Shown one piece after another: positions 6,285-15,281 of a DNA stretch of 64,000 nucleotides. Origin of the DNA: Bordetella sp. H567 (GTDB lineage: Bacteria > Pseudomonadota > Gammaproteobacteria > Burkholderiales > Burkholderiaceae_B). The position numbers and the translations under genes are program-made. The stretch covers positions 2,988,084-3,052,083 of the forward strand of contig NZ_CP012334.1 in the NCBI RefSeq assembly GCF_001704295.1, read 5' to 3'. Within the stretch, counting starts at the first letter, position 1. Every line of letters starts with the position of its first letter. The notes beneath the pieces were generated by a model. The model made no database searches, was not told the origin of the DNA, and saw only the letters and a list, made by a program, of their open reading frames with translations.

Positions 6285-8446
6285 CCGACATGTCCACCCT
6301 GCCTGAAGCCCCCCGCTCCGCCGCCGCGACCGCGGCCCCTGCCGAGGCCAAGACCGCTACGGCGGCCCCAGCGCCAGCGCCAGGCGCAGCCCCGGCCCCA
6401 ACCGCGGCGGCAACCCTTGCGGTACCTGATATCGGTCCCGCCGGCAGCGTTCCCGTCCGCCCCTACGCGCCGCTGCGCACGCTGGCCGACATCCTGGAAA
6501 TCGAGAAAACGCCGCTCGACCAGCGCATCACACGCTGGGATTTCGCCCTGAACCTGCTGGACGGCTGCAGGCACAAGCCGGCACGCGCGGCTATCCACGC
6601 GACGCACAACGGCAATATCGACGGCGCCCTCGTCACCTGGTCGTTTGCCGACCTGGAACGGCACTCGCTGCGCATCGCCAATCTGCTGCGCGCCAGCGGC
6701 ATCGGCGCGCAAGACCCCGTGGCCATCGTCAGCCCGACGGTGCCGGCCCTATTCGCGACCTTCATTGGCGGCCTGCTCGCGGCGCGGCCCTTCCCCATCA
6801 ACTGGATGCTGGATGCCCATGCGCTGGCCGACCTGATCGGCCGGTCCGGCGCCAAGGCCGTGATCGCGTTGGGGCCCACGCCGGGGTTTTCCATCTGGGA
6901 AAACGTCAGCGCCGCGCTGGCGCTGCTTGCGGACCGTGCCGGCCATGGCGCGGGCGAAGCGGCGGCCGATACGGCGACTACCGCAAATGCGACGAATGAC
7001 AAAGATCCCGCGGCGATGGCGGCCCTGCCGCGCCCTCCCCGGCTGTTCACCCTGCATGATCCCTTCGCCTCGCCGCACGATCACGATCTGCTGACAGCAG
7101 CCGCCGCGCACGCCGGCGACCGGCTGGAATTCCCGCGCGAGACCGCGACGCGCGCGACGATCGCCTGCTATGTCCACTCGGGCGGCACCACCGGCCACCC
7201 CAAGATCGTCAAGGTTACCCATGGCGGGATGGTCTTCCGCCAATGGGCGGCGAATTTCTGCCTGGCCTTCACGCCGGACGACGTGGTGCTGTCCGATACG
7301 CCGCTGTTCCATATCGGCGGCCTGCTGGTGCGCGGCCTGGTATCCACCGCCGATGGCCACACGACCGTGATTCCCAGCATGCACGGCGCGCGCGATAAAG
7401 ACTACATCGCCAACTACTGGCGCTATGTGGAACGCTTCGGCGTCACGCAGATTTCCGGCGTGCCCACCACGCTGTCGGTGCTGGCCAAGCAGCCGCCAGC
7501 GACGGAAGACATTTCGTCGCTGCGGCCCTACTTCGCCACGGGCTCCACGGCGATGGCCCCGGTGGTGCAGGAACGCATTGAAGCGATTACCGGCGCGCGC
7601 ACGCTGCAAACCTATGGCTTGACCGAAAACACCAGCCACGTCACGGTGGACCCGCGCGATGGCGAGATCCGGCGCGGCTATTCGGGCCTGCGGGTGCCAT
7701 ACACCACCGTGCGCATCGCACAGGTGGACAAGGACGGCGAGATCCTGCGCGATTGCGCCACCGGCGAGATCGGCATGGTGCTGGTCCGCAGCCCCGGCGT
7801 GGCGGCTGGCTACCTGGACCCGGCGCAGAACCGCGGCGTGTTCCGGCCCGACGGCTTCCTGGTGACGGGCGACCTGGGCTGTGTCGACGGCGACGGCTAT
7901 CTGCGCATCAGCGGCCGGCAAAAAGACTTGATCATCCGCGGCGGTCACAACATCGAGCCGGGGATCATCGAGAACGCGCTTGTGCAAGCCCCCGGCGTGG
8001 CCCTGGCCGCCGCTGTTGGAAAGCCCGACGCATATGCCGGCGAATTGCCGGTCGCCTACGTGGAACTGCAGCCCGGCGCGCAAGTGACGGCGGAAGAACT
8101 GCTGCGCTTCGCGGCGGAGCGCATCCCGGAGCGACCAGCCGTACCGAAGGAAATCATCCTGGTCGACAAGCTGCCGTTGACGGCGGTGGGCAAACCGATC
8201 AAGCACCTGCTGCAGCTGGACGCCGCGAAGCGCGTTTTCAACGAAGTACTGCGGCCAGTGGCCTGCGAGTGGGAGTTGGAGGTCGTCAATACCGGGGGCA
8301 GCGGATTGAAAGTGTCCGTCGCGCTGAAGGACGCGACCTCCGAGGCCCGGCGGCAAACAGAGGAAATACTGTCCGCATTCTCGGTTCCCTACTCGATCAG
8401 CGAAACCGGCGCACCGGCTACTTCCCCATATCGATCTGGGACCTGA
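6278..8446 (+). CDS. Acyl-CoA synthetase (AMP-forming) with Ala/Pro-rich N-terminal extension
   Basis: 722 residues. It activates a carboxylic acid to its CoA ester via an acyl-adenylate. Motifs: P-loop HSGGTTGHPKIVKVTH, TYGLTENTSHVT, GDLGCVDGDGYLRISGR, then RGGHNIEP and the C-terminal lysine motif TAVGKPIKH. About 50 residues of low-complexity Ala/Pro sequence precede the catalytic domain, and a further Ala-rich insert lies around residues 215-240; both are unusual. The first ATG (6278) overlaps the preceding stop; ATG 6290 is an alternative, and neither has a strong ribosome site. The last 29 bases overlap the opposite-strand dioxygenase gene. It likely starts the pathway served by the hydratase and lyase. 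Confidence 0.85.
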   Translation: MLTDMSTLPEAPRSAAATAAPAEAKTATAAPAPAPGAAPAPTAAATLAVPDIGPAGSVPVRPYAPLRTLADILEIEKTPLDQRITRWDFALNLLDGCRHKPARAAIHATHNGNIDGALVTWSFADLERHSLRIANLLRASGIGAQDPVAIVSPTVPALFATFIGGLLAARPFPINWMLDAHALADLIGRSGAKAVIALGPTPGFSIWENVSAALALLADRAGHGAGEAAADTATTANATNDKDPAAMAALPRPPRLFTLHDPFASPHDHDLLTAAAAHAGDRLEFPRETATRATIACYVHSGGTTGHPKIVKVTHGGMVFRQWAANFCLAFTPDDVVLSDTPLFHIGGLLVRGLVSTADGHTTVIPSMHGARDKDYIANYWRYVERFGVTQISGVPTTLSVLAKQPPATEDISSLRPYFATGSTAMAPVVQERIEAITGARTLQTYGLTENTSHVTVDPRDGEIRRGYSGLRVPYTTVRIAQVDKDGEILRDCATGEIGMVLVRSPGVAAGYLDPAQNRGVFRPDGFLVTGDLGCVDGDGYLRISGRQKDLIIRGGHNIEPGIIENALVQAPGVALAAAVGKPDAYAGELPVAYVELQPGAQVTAEELLRFAAERIPERPAVPKEIILVDKLPLTAVGKPIKHLLQLDAAKRVFNEVLRPVACEWELEVVNTGGSGLKVSVALKDATSEARRQTEEILSAFSVPYSISETGAPATSPYRSGT

Positions 8447-9041
8447 GGTGCGCGGAGCGGTCCCAGATGTTGGGAAGCTGCGCGGCGGAATACCCCGAGA
8501 CGAAGGGCTTTGCCCGGCCGGATACCGGATCGAACACGCTGCGCCGCACCGCCCCGATATTCGCGCCGTACATGTGCACGCTGATGGAGACCCGATCGGC
8601 GTGGGCATTACGCACCTCATGGATGTCGCCTTCGGAGGGCGACAGGGCTTCGACCATGCCCGGCTTCAGGTGGGCCGGCTGGCCAACCGGCGCATAGCCC
8701 ACGCCATCGTCCGCCCGCGCATAGCGCTGGCTGATTTCCTCGCCGCGCAGCATGCCGACATATCCCCACACGGTATGGTCATGCACCGGCGTGCGCTGAC
8801 CCGGTCCCCACACGAAGCTGACGATACAGAAGCGCTCCAGCGGATCGCAGTGCAGCAGGTATTGCTGGTAGTGCGCCGCGTGCGGCACGGCGCAGTCCGC
8901 GGGCAGCCAGTCGTCGTGGCTGACCAGGTCGCGGAATGCGGCTAGCAATTCGGGGCCGGGCATCCCCGCAGCCCCTTCCCGATCGGCACGGCGCGTCGCA
9001 TCCGCGACGAAGTCGCGCAGCCTGTCGATACCTGTACTCAT
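8418..9041 (-). CDS. Thiol dioxygenase, 3-mercaptopropionate dioxygenase-like
   Basis: 207-residue cupin non-haem iron enzyme. The likely iron ligands are His87 and His89 (TPVHDHTVWG) and His141 (GDIHEV). Tyr158 with the preceding Ser and His (SISVHMY) fits the proton-relay triad. The YQQYLLHCD stretch (about 58-66) places a glutamine where cysteine dioxygenases have arginine, which in this family marks preference for 3-mercaptopropionate; the C-terminal GANIGAVRR and SGY motifs fit too. The reaction would be thiol plus O2 to sulfinate. It starts at ATG 9041 with GGGAGA upstream. Substrate is inference; cysteine is the alternative. Confidence 0.8.
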   Translation of the reverse strand: MSTGIDRLRDFVADATRRADREGAAGMPGPELLAAFRDLVSHDDWLPADCAVPHAAHYQQYLLHCDPLERFCIVSFVWGPGQRTPVHDHTVWGYVGMLRGEEISQRYARADDGVGYAPVGQPAHLKPGMVEALSPSEGDIHEVRNAHADRVSISVHMYGANIGAVRRSVFDPVSGRAKPFVSGYSAAQLPNIWDRSAHLRSQIDMGK

Positions 9042-9117
9042 GGCAGTCTCCCTATGACGATGCCGACCGGAAAGATTCATCGTAGCAGGCCACGACTCCA
9101 GCACTCCCCTCTTGTCT

Positions 9118-10032
9118 TCATGTAGCGCCAACGCCGGATCGCGGGCCATCCGCCGGATAGAGTTCGTGCACCACCTGCACGAAGTCCCGCACCAGCCGCG
9201 TTTCCGGCCGCGCTTTCGGCGTGGCCAGCACCAGCCGGTTCCGTATCGCCGGCGGCCCGATCTGCGCCGTCTGCAGACGCAGGCGATTGCCGTCGTGCAG
9301 CAGCATGCTGGCCGGCACCGCGGTATAGCCCAGGCCGTCGCCGACGAGCTTGAGCAGCGTCAAGACCACCCCGGCCTCCGCGACGATGTTCAATTGCACG
9401 CCGCGCGGCGCCAGCACCGAATCGACCTGCGAGCGCATGGCGTTCGCGCGGCCCGGCAGCACCATGGGGTAGCCGGCAAGCGCGGCCAGCGACACCCGCT
9501 TGGGCAGCGGCGGCGCGCTGGCGGGGCCCACCAGCAGGAAGGCTTCCCGCGTCAGCGTGCGATAGGCCAGCTGGGGCGAAGGCGGCGGGTCGTACAGCAG
9601 CGCGACATCCAGCCGCCCTTCGATCAGCAGTTCGCGCAGGTGCAGGCTGATGCCTTCAGAAATGGAGACGATGGCGCGCGGCAGGCGCTGCCGCATCTTC
9701 GACACCATCGGCGACGCCATGGACAGCGCGACCTGCGACGGCAGGCCGACCGCAAGCCGGCCGGACGGGTTCAGGTGCAGGTCGCGCAGGTCCTCGCGCG
9801 CCTTGCGCGCGGAATTCAGCATCGCGCGCGCATGCACCAGCAGGGCGGCGCCGGCCTCCGTGGGGACCGCGCCGCGGCCGGTGCGCGCCAGCAGGCGCTG
9901 GCCCACGTCCGCTTCCAGCAGCGCGACCTGGTGGCTGAGCGTGGATTGCACCAGGTTCAGCGCGATGGCCGCCCGCGTGAAGCTTTTCGCGTCGGCGACC
10001 GCCACGAAATAGGTCAGTTGTCGTAGATCCAT
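9118..10032 (-). CDS. LysR family transcriptional regulator
   Basis: 304 residues, normal length. The N-terminal winged helix-turn-helix (MDLRQLTYFVAVADAKSFTR, then SHQVALLEADVGQRLL) is followed by a periplasmic-binding-like effector domain. Start at ATG 10032. It is transcribed towards the thiol dioxygenase, 76 bases away, and away from the Bug receptor at 10298. The 265-base divergent region should hold its operator, though I could not single out a convincing LysR box. Likely target: the Bug receptor plus enolase-superfamily gene. Confidence 0.85.
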   Translation of the reverse strand: MDLRQLTYFVAVADAKSFTRAAIALNLVQSTLSHQVALLEADVGQRLLARTGRGAVPTEAGAALLVHARAMLNSARKAREDLRDLHLNPSGRLAVGLPSQVALSMASPMVSKMRQRLPRAIVSISEGISLHLRELLIEGRLDVALLYDPPPSPQLAYRTLTREAFLLVGPASAPPLPKRVSLAALAGYPMVLPGRANAMRSQVDSVLAPRGVQLNIVAEAGVVLTLLKLVGDGLGYTAVPASMLLHDGNRLRLQTAQIGPPAIRNRLVLATPKARPETRLVRDFVQVVHELYPADGPRSGVGAT

Positions 10033-10297
10033 GGGAGTACGTCGCGCCCAGCCCGAAGGTGCCGCCCACGGCCGCAGCCGCGCCCCCCCGGAACGGGCGG
10101 CGGACGGCCGGCCGGCGAGTGTGCCGGGGCGATCGAGATCAAGCATAGCTGATATCGAAGAACGCCCCCCGCGCCGCCGCGCCGATGACGACATAATCCC
10201 TCCGCCCTTGCCGCGCCCCGGGGCGGCGAAATCACACGAAACAAGACACGCGCGACAAGAGCCCGGCCGCAGTCCGGGCAGATCGAGAGGAGCAATC

Positions 10298-11260
10298 ATG
10301 CGCTTTCTGCTTGCCATCCTGATGGCGCTTTTCACCACGGCCGCGGCCGCAGCCGATGCCTACCCTAATCGTCCCGTGACCATCGTCGTGCCGTATACGG
10401 CGGGCGGCGGCGTGGACACCGTCACGCGGATACTGGCGCCGCTGCTGTCCCAGCGCCTGGGCCAGCCCGTGCTGATCGAAAACCGCGCCGGCGTGTCCGG
10501 CATGGTGGGTTCGCAAATGGTCGCGCGCGCCAAGCCGGACGGCTATACGCTGCTGGCCGGCAACACGACCACCAACGTCTCCAACCTGTTCGTCTACAAG
10601 CAATTGCCCTATGACCCGCGCAAGGACTTCACGCCCATCGTCATGGTGGACCGCGGGCCCTGCGTGCTGGTGGTGCCGCCGGACAGCAAGTTCAATTCCG
10701 TGCAGGACATCATCGGTGAACTGAAGTCGCAGCCGCCCGATACGCTGGATTACGGCACCAGTGGAAATGGCAGTTTCCACCATATGTCGGCCGCCTTGTT
10801 CATGAGCATGACGCACACCCACATGCGGCAGATCGCCTACAAGGGCAGCCCCAACGTAATGACCGACCTGATGGGCAAGCGACTGGACATGGCCTTCGAG
10901 GTCATCCCCGTGGCCGAACCTCTGATCAAGGCAGGCCGCCTGAAGGCGCTGGCCGTGACCAGCAAGACGGAAATGACCGCCCTGCCCGGCGTGCGTCCGG
11001 TCGCGGACCTGGGTCTGCCTGGTTTCGAGATGGTCGCCTGGAAAGGGATATTCGCGCCGGCCGGCACGCCGGCGCCCATCGCCGACCGGCTGGGCCGCGA
11101 GCTATCGGCCATCGTTCGCATGCCGGACGTGCAAAAGCGCCTGGAGGCCCTGGGCGTGATCGCGGATGGCCGCCGCAACGAGGAATTCGGCAAGGTGGTG
11201 CAGTCGGATATCGCCTACTGGGGCCCCATCCTGCACGATGCCGGCGTCGTCCCTGAATAG
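10298..11260 (+). CDS. Bug/TctC-type periplasmic solute-binding protein
   Basis: 320 residues with a short signal peptide (MRFLLAILMALFTTA, cut after the alanine run). The mature start DAYPNRPVTIVVPYTAGGGVD is the family hallmark, and PVLIENRAG marks the next conserved strand. ATG 10298 follows GAGAGGAGC. It forms a pair with the enolase-superfamily gene 78 bases downstream and is divergent from a LysR. A sugar acid or hydroxy acid is a reasonable ligand given that neighbour, but this is not shown. Confidence 0.85.
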   Translation: MRFLLAILMALFTTAAAAADAYPNRPVTIVVPYTAGGGVDTVTRILAPLLSQRLGQPVLIENRAGVSGMVGSQMVARAKPDGYTLLAGNTTTNVSNLFVYKQLPYDPRKDFTPIVMVDRGPCVLVVPPDSKFNSVQDIIGELKSQPPDTLDYGTSGNGSFHHMSAALFMSMTHTHMRQIAYKGSPNVMTDLMGKRLDMAFEVIPVAEPLIKAGRLKALAVTSKTEMTALPGVRPVADLGLPGFEMVAWKGIFAPAGTPAPIADRLGRELSAIVRMPDVQKRLEALGVIADGRRNEEFGKVVQSDIAYWGPILHDAGVVPE

Positions 11261-11338
11261 TCTCGCGATGTGCGCCGGCGCCCTTCGCAGCGTCCCGCTC
11301 GCGCCCACCCCATACGCCTGGAACAACCGCAGCGATCC

Positions 11339-12424
11339 ATGAAAATTACCCAACTGAATCTGCAAGTCGTCAGCGTCCCGCTGCCTGCACCCATCCCCAG
11401 CGCACGCATCGTGATCAAGACGGCGGACTGCGTGCTGGTCACGCTGCAAACCGACGAGGGCGCGACGGGCGAAGGCCTGGTGTTCACGCTGAACGGCCAC
11501 CGCCTGGCCGTCCTGCACGAGACCCTGCGCAGCCTGGAGCCGCTGGTGCTGGGCCTGGATCCCGGCATGAGCGGCGCCTTCTGGTCGCGCGCCTGGTCGG
11601 ATATCGCCTTTCTGGGGCATCGCGGCGCGACCGTGGTCGGCTTGTCGGGCATCGACATGGCGCTCTGGGATTTGCGCGGCAAGCAGGCGGGATTGAATGT
11701 CGGCCGCCTGATTGGCGCCTGCCGCGACACGCTGCCCATCTACCGCAGCGGCAGCCTGCGGCTATCGTCCTCCATCGATCAACTGCAGGCGCAAGCCGCG
11801 GGTTTCGTGAAGGAGGGATATCGGGCCATGAAGATGTCGCTGGGCAAGCCCGCCATCCAGGAAGACGTGGACCGCGTACGGGCCGTGCGCGAGGCCATCG
11901 GACCGGGCGTAAAGCTGATGGCCGACTGCAATCAGCAGTTCACGCCCGATCGCGCGATCCGGCTGGGACGTCGGCTGGAAGAGTTCGAACTGGGCTGGAT
12001 CGAAGAGCCGGTGCCCTATCATGACCACGCCGGCGAGGCCGCCGTCGCGGCGGCGCTGGATACGCCCGTGGCCAGCGGCGAGAGCGAATACGCGCGCTTC
12101 GGCATGATGGACATGCTGCAGCGCAAGTCCGCCGATATCCTGATGCCGGACCTCCAGCGCATGGGAGGCCCCACGGAGTTCCTGAAGGTGGCGCATGTGG
12201 CCGAAGTGTTCAACACGCCGATCTCGCCTCACCTGTTCACCGAAATGAGCCTGTCGCTGGCCGCCGCCCTGCCCAACGCCTTGATGGTCGAACACATGCC
12301 GTGGTTCGCCCCGCTGTACAGCGAGCAAATCGAGCTGGATGCCGATGGCAACGTCAAGGTGCCCACGGCGCCCGGCTGGGGCTATGCGTTCGACCGGGAG
12401 GCGGTGGCGCGGTTCGCGGTTTGA
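11339..12424 (+). CDS. Mandelate racemase/muconate lactonizing enzyme family protein (enolase superfamily)
   Basis: 361 residues: N-terminal capping domain then a TIM barrel. Metal ligands read as Asp196 (MADCN), Glu222 (WIEEP) and Glu248 (ASGES). The Asp271/His298 dyad and Glu319 (VEHMPW) place it in the mandelate-racemase subgroup. In this subgroup a KxK motif supplies the second base. Here it is Lys165-Met-Ser167, so the second lysine is replaced by serine, which should restrict chemistry to the histidine side, as in some acid-sugar dehydratases. It follows a Bug receptor, so dehydration or epimerisation of an imported acid is likely. Confidence 0.82.
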   Translation: MKITQLNLQVVSVPLPAPIPSARIVIKTADCVLVTLQTDEGATGEGLVFTLNGHRLAVLHETLRSLEPLVLGLDPGMSGAFWSRAWSDIAFLGHRGATVVGLSGIDMALWDLRGKQAGLNVGRLIGACRDTLPIYRSGSLRLSSSIDQLQAQAAGFVKEGYRAMKMSLGKPAIQEDVDRVRAVREAIGPGVKLMADCNQQFTPDRAIRLGRRLEEFELGWIEEPVPYHDHAGEAAVAAALDTPVASGESEYARFGMMDMLQRKSADILMPDLQRMGGPTEFLKVAHVAEVFNTPISPHLFTEMSLSLAAALPNALMVEHMPWFAPLYSEQIELDADGNVKVPTAPGWGYAFDREAVARFAV

Positions 12425-12448
12425 AATCGAGCCGAAAAAGGCGCTTCT

Positions 12449-12470
12449 GGCCGCCCTGTCACAGGCGGCC
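12449..12470 (+). terminator. Probable terminator hairpin after the enolase-superfamily gene
   Basis: Left arm GGCCGCCCTG and right arm CAGGCGGCC pair around TCA with one bulged C. It lies 25 bases after the stop at 12424. A second palindrome, ACCGGCCGGT, and a CCCCTTTT stretch follow, so the U-tract is weak and displaced. Confidence 0.4.
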
Positions 12471-12605
12471 CCGACCGGCCGGTCCCGCCCCTTTTCACGG
12501 CGCGTCACCGGGTTTTTTGTAACGGCGACGGCTCAGTACTAACCATTACAGGCGGATGAGCCCGTGCCGCGCCTCCCAGGCAGCGGCGGGTCCGCCCATA
12601 CAAGC

Positions 12606-12624
12606 CTATAACCCAGGGGAATAC
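12606..12624 (+). promoter_or_regulatory. Candidate LysR binding site upstream of the ABC binding-protein gene
   Basis: CTATAACCC followed by AGGGGAATACC; TATAACCC and GGGGAATA form an imperfect dyad. The same CTATAACCC starts the perfect inverted repeat at 15282-15330 between lysR and the oxidase operon. It lies about 100 bases before the ATG at 12714, so the LysR encoded at 14357-15271 probably controls both promoters. Confidence 0.45.
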
Positions 12625-12713
12625 CTTTAGTCACGGACAGACTTTGACGCTATGGCCCGTCCAGGTCTACCTTGCGACCGTCGCGACACCGCATGCGGCC
12701 TCCAAGGGGAACC

Positions 12714-14273
12714 ATGAAACGTCCTGCACTGCCTGTCCTCGCCATCGCCCTGCTCGCCCTCGGCGCCACCGCCCACACGCCGGCGCGCGCCGCCGACCGC
12801 CCTGAACTACGCATCAGTTCCGGCGCCGCCGACAACGCCACCCTGGACCCGCATCGCGCCACGTCCACCGTGGACAAGGGCGTCGTCTCGGAGATGTTCG
12901 GCGCCCTGGTGCGATTCCCGCCCGGCAGCGCCGACCCGAAAGCGCTGGAGCCGGACCTGGCCACGCGCTGGGAGGCGTCGCCCGACAGCAAGACCTGGAC
13001 CTTCCACCTGCGCCAAGGCGTGCAATTCCACGGGGGCTATGGCGAGCTGAAGGCCGAGGACGTGGTCTATTCCCTGCAACGCGCCGCCGACCCCAAGCGA
13101 TCCAGTTTCGCGTCCACCTTCGACGTGGTGGACAAGGTGGAAGCGCTGGACGACTACACCGTCCGCATCACCCTGAAGTATCCGGACGCCGCCTTCCTGG
13201 GACGGGTGTCCAACTACCACGGCGGCAATATCGTCAGCAAGAAGGCCGCCGAAAAACTGGGCGATAAGTTCGGCGCCGGCCCGATCGGCACCGGTCCCTA
13301 TGCCTTCGCCGAACATGTCACCCAGCAATACGTCAAGCTGGTGGCCAACGACGCGTACTTCCGCGGTAAACCGAAGGTCGGCGCCATCGTCTACCGCATG
13401 ATCCCGTCGGACAGCGCGCGCGAACTGGCGTTCACCTCCGGCGAGATCGACATCATGCAGGGCAAGCGCGAACAGCGCTGGGTGGAGCGTTCCGCCAAGC
13501 GCGGCATGAAGGTCGACATTTTCGATCCCGCCGAATTCCGCACCCTGCACATCAACCGCACCATCAAGCCGCTGGACAACTTGAAGGTACGGCAGGCCAT
13601 CGCCGCCGCGGTCAACGTCGACGAGATCGTGCGCTACGCCGGCAAGGACGTGGCCGACAAGGGCTGTTCCGTGGTGCCCAACGGCTACCTGGGCGAGGAC
13701 TGCAGCGCCGGCGCCTATGCCTACGACGTCGCCAAGGCCAAGAAGCTGCTGGCCGAAGCCGGCTTTCCCAACGGCATCGAAATCAAGTCCGTGGTGTCGA
13801 ATATCTCCGCGCAGCAGCCCATCATGGAGATCGTCCAGGCCCAGCTGGCCAAGGCCGGCATCAAGCTGGACATGGAAGTGGTCGATCATGCCACCTACCA
13901 AGCCAAGAGCAGGAAGGACCAGAGCGCCCTGGTGTTCTATGGCGCCGCGCGTTTTCCCAATGCCGACGCCTACCTGAGCGAGTTCTACGATTCGTCCGCC
14001 GCCATCGGTGCGCCGGCGGCGCAATCCAACTTTTCCCACTGCGCCGTGGCCGACGACGATATCCGCGCCGCGCGCAAGGAGCCGGATGCCAAGAAGCAGC
14101 TGGCCCTGTGGAAGGACGCCCAGGTCAAGATTCACGACGACGTCTGCGCCATTCCGCTGTTCGGGCTGAAGCAGGTCTGGGCGCACGGCAACGGTGTGGA
14201 TTACGGCTACACCCTGAAGGGCGCGCTGAACCTGCAGCCGCCGGTCACGGAGGCCACGACGGTCAAGCGTTGA
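12714..14273 (+). CDS. ABC transporter periplasmic substrate-binding protein, family 5 (peptide/opine type)
   Basis: 519 residues; signal peptide up to ARA, then a DppA/OppA-like binding protein (ATLDPHRATSTVDKGVVSEMF, TWTFHLRQGVQFHGG, GTGPYAF). ATG 12714 follows AAGGGGAACC. Its permeases and ATPases are encoded 5 kb downstream (19385-23251), separated by a LysR and four oxidoreductase genes. The transporter is thus split, but a shared LysR half-site suggests common control. Ligand is probably the same amino-acid derivative that the flavin oxidoreductases attack. Confidence 0.88.
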   Translation: MKRPALPVLAIALLALGATAHTPARAADRPELRISSGAADNATLDPHRATSTVDKGVVSEMFGALVRFPPGSADPKALEPDLATRWEASPDSKTWTFHLRQGVQFHGGYGELKAEDVVYSLQRAADPKRSSFASTFDVVDKVEALDDYTVRITLKYPDAAFLGRVSNYHGGNIVSKKAAEKLGDKFGAGPIGTGPYAFAEHVTQQYVKLVANDAYFRGKPKVGAIVYRMIPSDSARELAFTSGEIDIMQGKREQRWVERSAKRGMKVDIFDPAEFRTLHINRTIKPLDNLKVRQAIAAAVNVDEIVRYAGKDVADKGCSVVPNGYLGEDCSAGAYAYDVAKAKKLLAEAGFPNGIEIKSVVSNISAQQPIMEIVQAQLAKAGIKLDMEVVDHATYQAKSRKDQSALVFYGAARFPNADAYLSEFYDSSAAIGAPAAQSNFSHCAVADDDIRAARKEPDAKKQLALWKDAQVKIHDDVCAIPLFGLKQVWAHGNGVDYGYTLKGALNLQPPVTEATTVKR

Positions 14274-14356
14274 GCGGACAACGGAAACGGGCGCGCAAGC
14301 AAAGCCGGCCGCAGGACAGCTGGAACGGACACCGAGGCAAAGCCGGCAGCGCCGGC

Positions 14357-15271
14357 CTAGCCCTTGCGCAGATCGCGCGGAACCTGCGCCGCCAGGATGC
14401 GGGCTTCCTCGACGAAGGTCTCCACCAGGCCGGCATTGCGCGACGCCTGCATCCGGCAGAGCTGGAAGTGGAACTGCATGTCAGGCTCGAAGCGCCGCAG
14501 CACCAGGCGATTTTGAAACCCATCGGCAAAAAGCGGATGAATCAAGGACACACCCAGGCCCGCCGCCACGAATTCGCAGGCAGTCGGCGCCGTATTGGTA
14601 TCCAGCACGACGTTCAGCTGGGCCTCGGCCTGCCTGAAGGCGGCCTGTGCCAGCTGGTGCGTCTGGCTGTCCGCGCCGAAGGCGATGAACGGCAGGCCCG
14701 ACAGGTCGCGCGGCCGGATCACGCGCTTGCGGGTCAGCTCGTGGTTCACGGGCATGGCGCACATCAGCGCATGCTGGAACATCGGTTCGCGATCGATATA
14801 GGGATTGTCCACGCGGCTGCCCACCAGCGCCACGTCGATCTGCCGCGTCGCCAGCCAGTCCGCCAGGAATTGCGAACCGCGCGTCTGGATATGGACGCGC
14901 ACGTCGGGATGTTGACGCAGGAAATTCATGGTCACGCGGCGGATGAAGGAGCCCGACAGCGCCGGCAACACGCCCACGAAGAGCGTGCGCTGTTCGTCGC
15001 GGCGGATCGAATCCACCGCTTGTTCCACCTGCCGCAGGCCGGTAAAGATGCGATCGACCTCTTCGTACAGCCGCATGCCATGCGGCGTGACCGCCAGCTT
15101 GCCGCGGACGCGGTCGAACAGATGCAGGCCGGTTTCGGCTTCCAGGTGCGCCAGCAGCTTGCTGACGGCGGGCTGCGACACGCCGAGCACGGTCGCCGCC
15201 TGGCTGACCGTGCCATGTTCGATCACCGCCTTGAACGCTTCGATCTGCCGCAGATTCAGCGTTTGCGCCAT
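14357..15271 (-). CDS. LysR family transcriptional regulator
   Basis: 304 residues; N-terminal helix-turn-helix (LRQIEAFKAVIEHGTVSQAA, VSQPAVSKLLAHLE) and a standard effector-binding domain. ATG 15271 has AACAGGA upstream. It is divergent from the oxidoreductase/ABC operon with only 83 bases between starts, and these contain a perfect 10-base inverted repeat. Probably it activates that operon and the binding-protein gene when the transported compound is present. Confidence 0.87.
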   Translation of the reverse strand: MAQTLNLRQIEAFKAVIEHGTVSQAATVLGVSQPAVSKLLAHLEAETGLHLFDRVRGKLAVTPHGMRLYEEVDRIFTGLRQVEQAVDSIRRDEQRTLFVGVLPALSGSFIRRVTMNFLRQHPDVRVHIQTRGSQFLADWLATRQIDVALVGSRVDNPYIDREPMFQHALMCAMPVNHELTRKRVIRPRDLSGLPFIAFGADSQTHQLAQAAFRQAEAQLNVVLDTNTAPTACEFVAAGLGVSLIHPLFADGFQNRLVLRRFEPDMQFHFQLCRMQASRNAGLVETFVEEARILAAQVPRDLRKG

Positions 15272-15281
15272 TCCTGTTCCC

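Noticed and set aside
8418-9041. Plain cysteine dioxygenase
   Set aside because: The glutamine in the YQQYLLH region and the overall motif set fit the mercaptopropionate type better, though activity on cysteine cannot be excluded from sequence.
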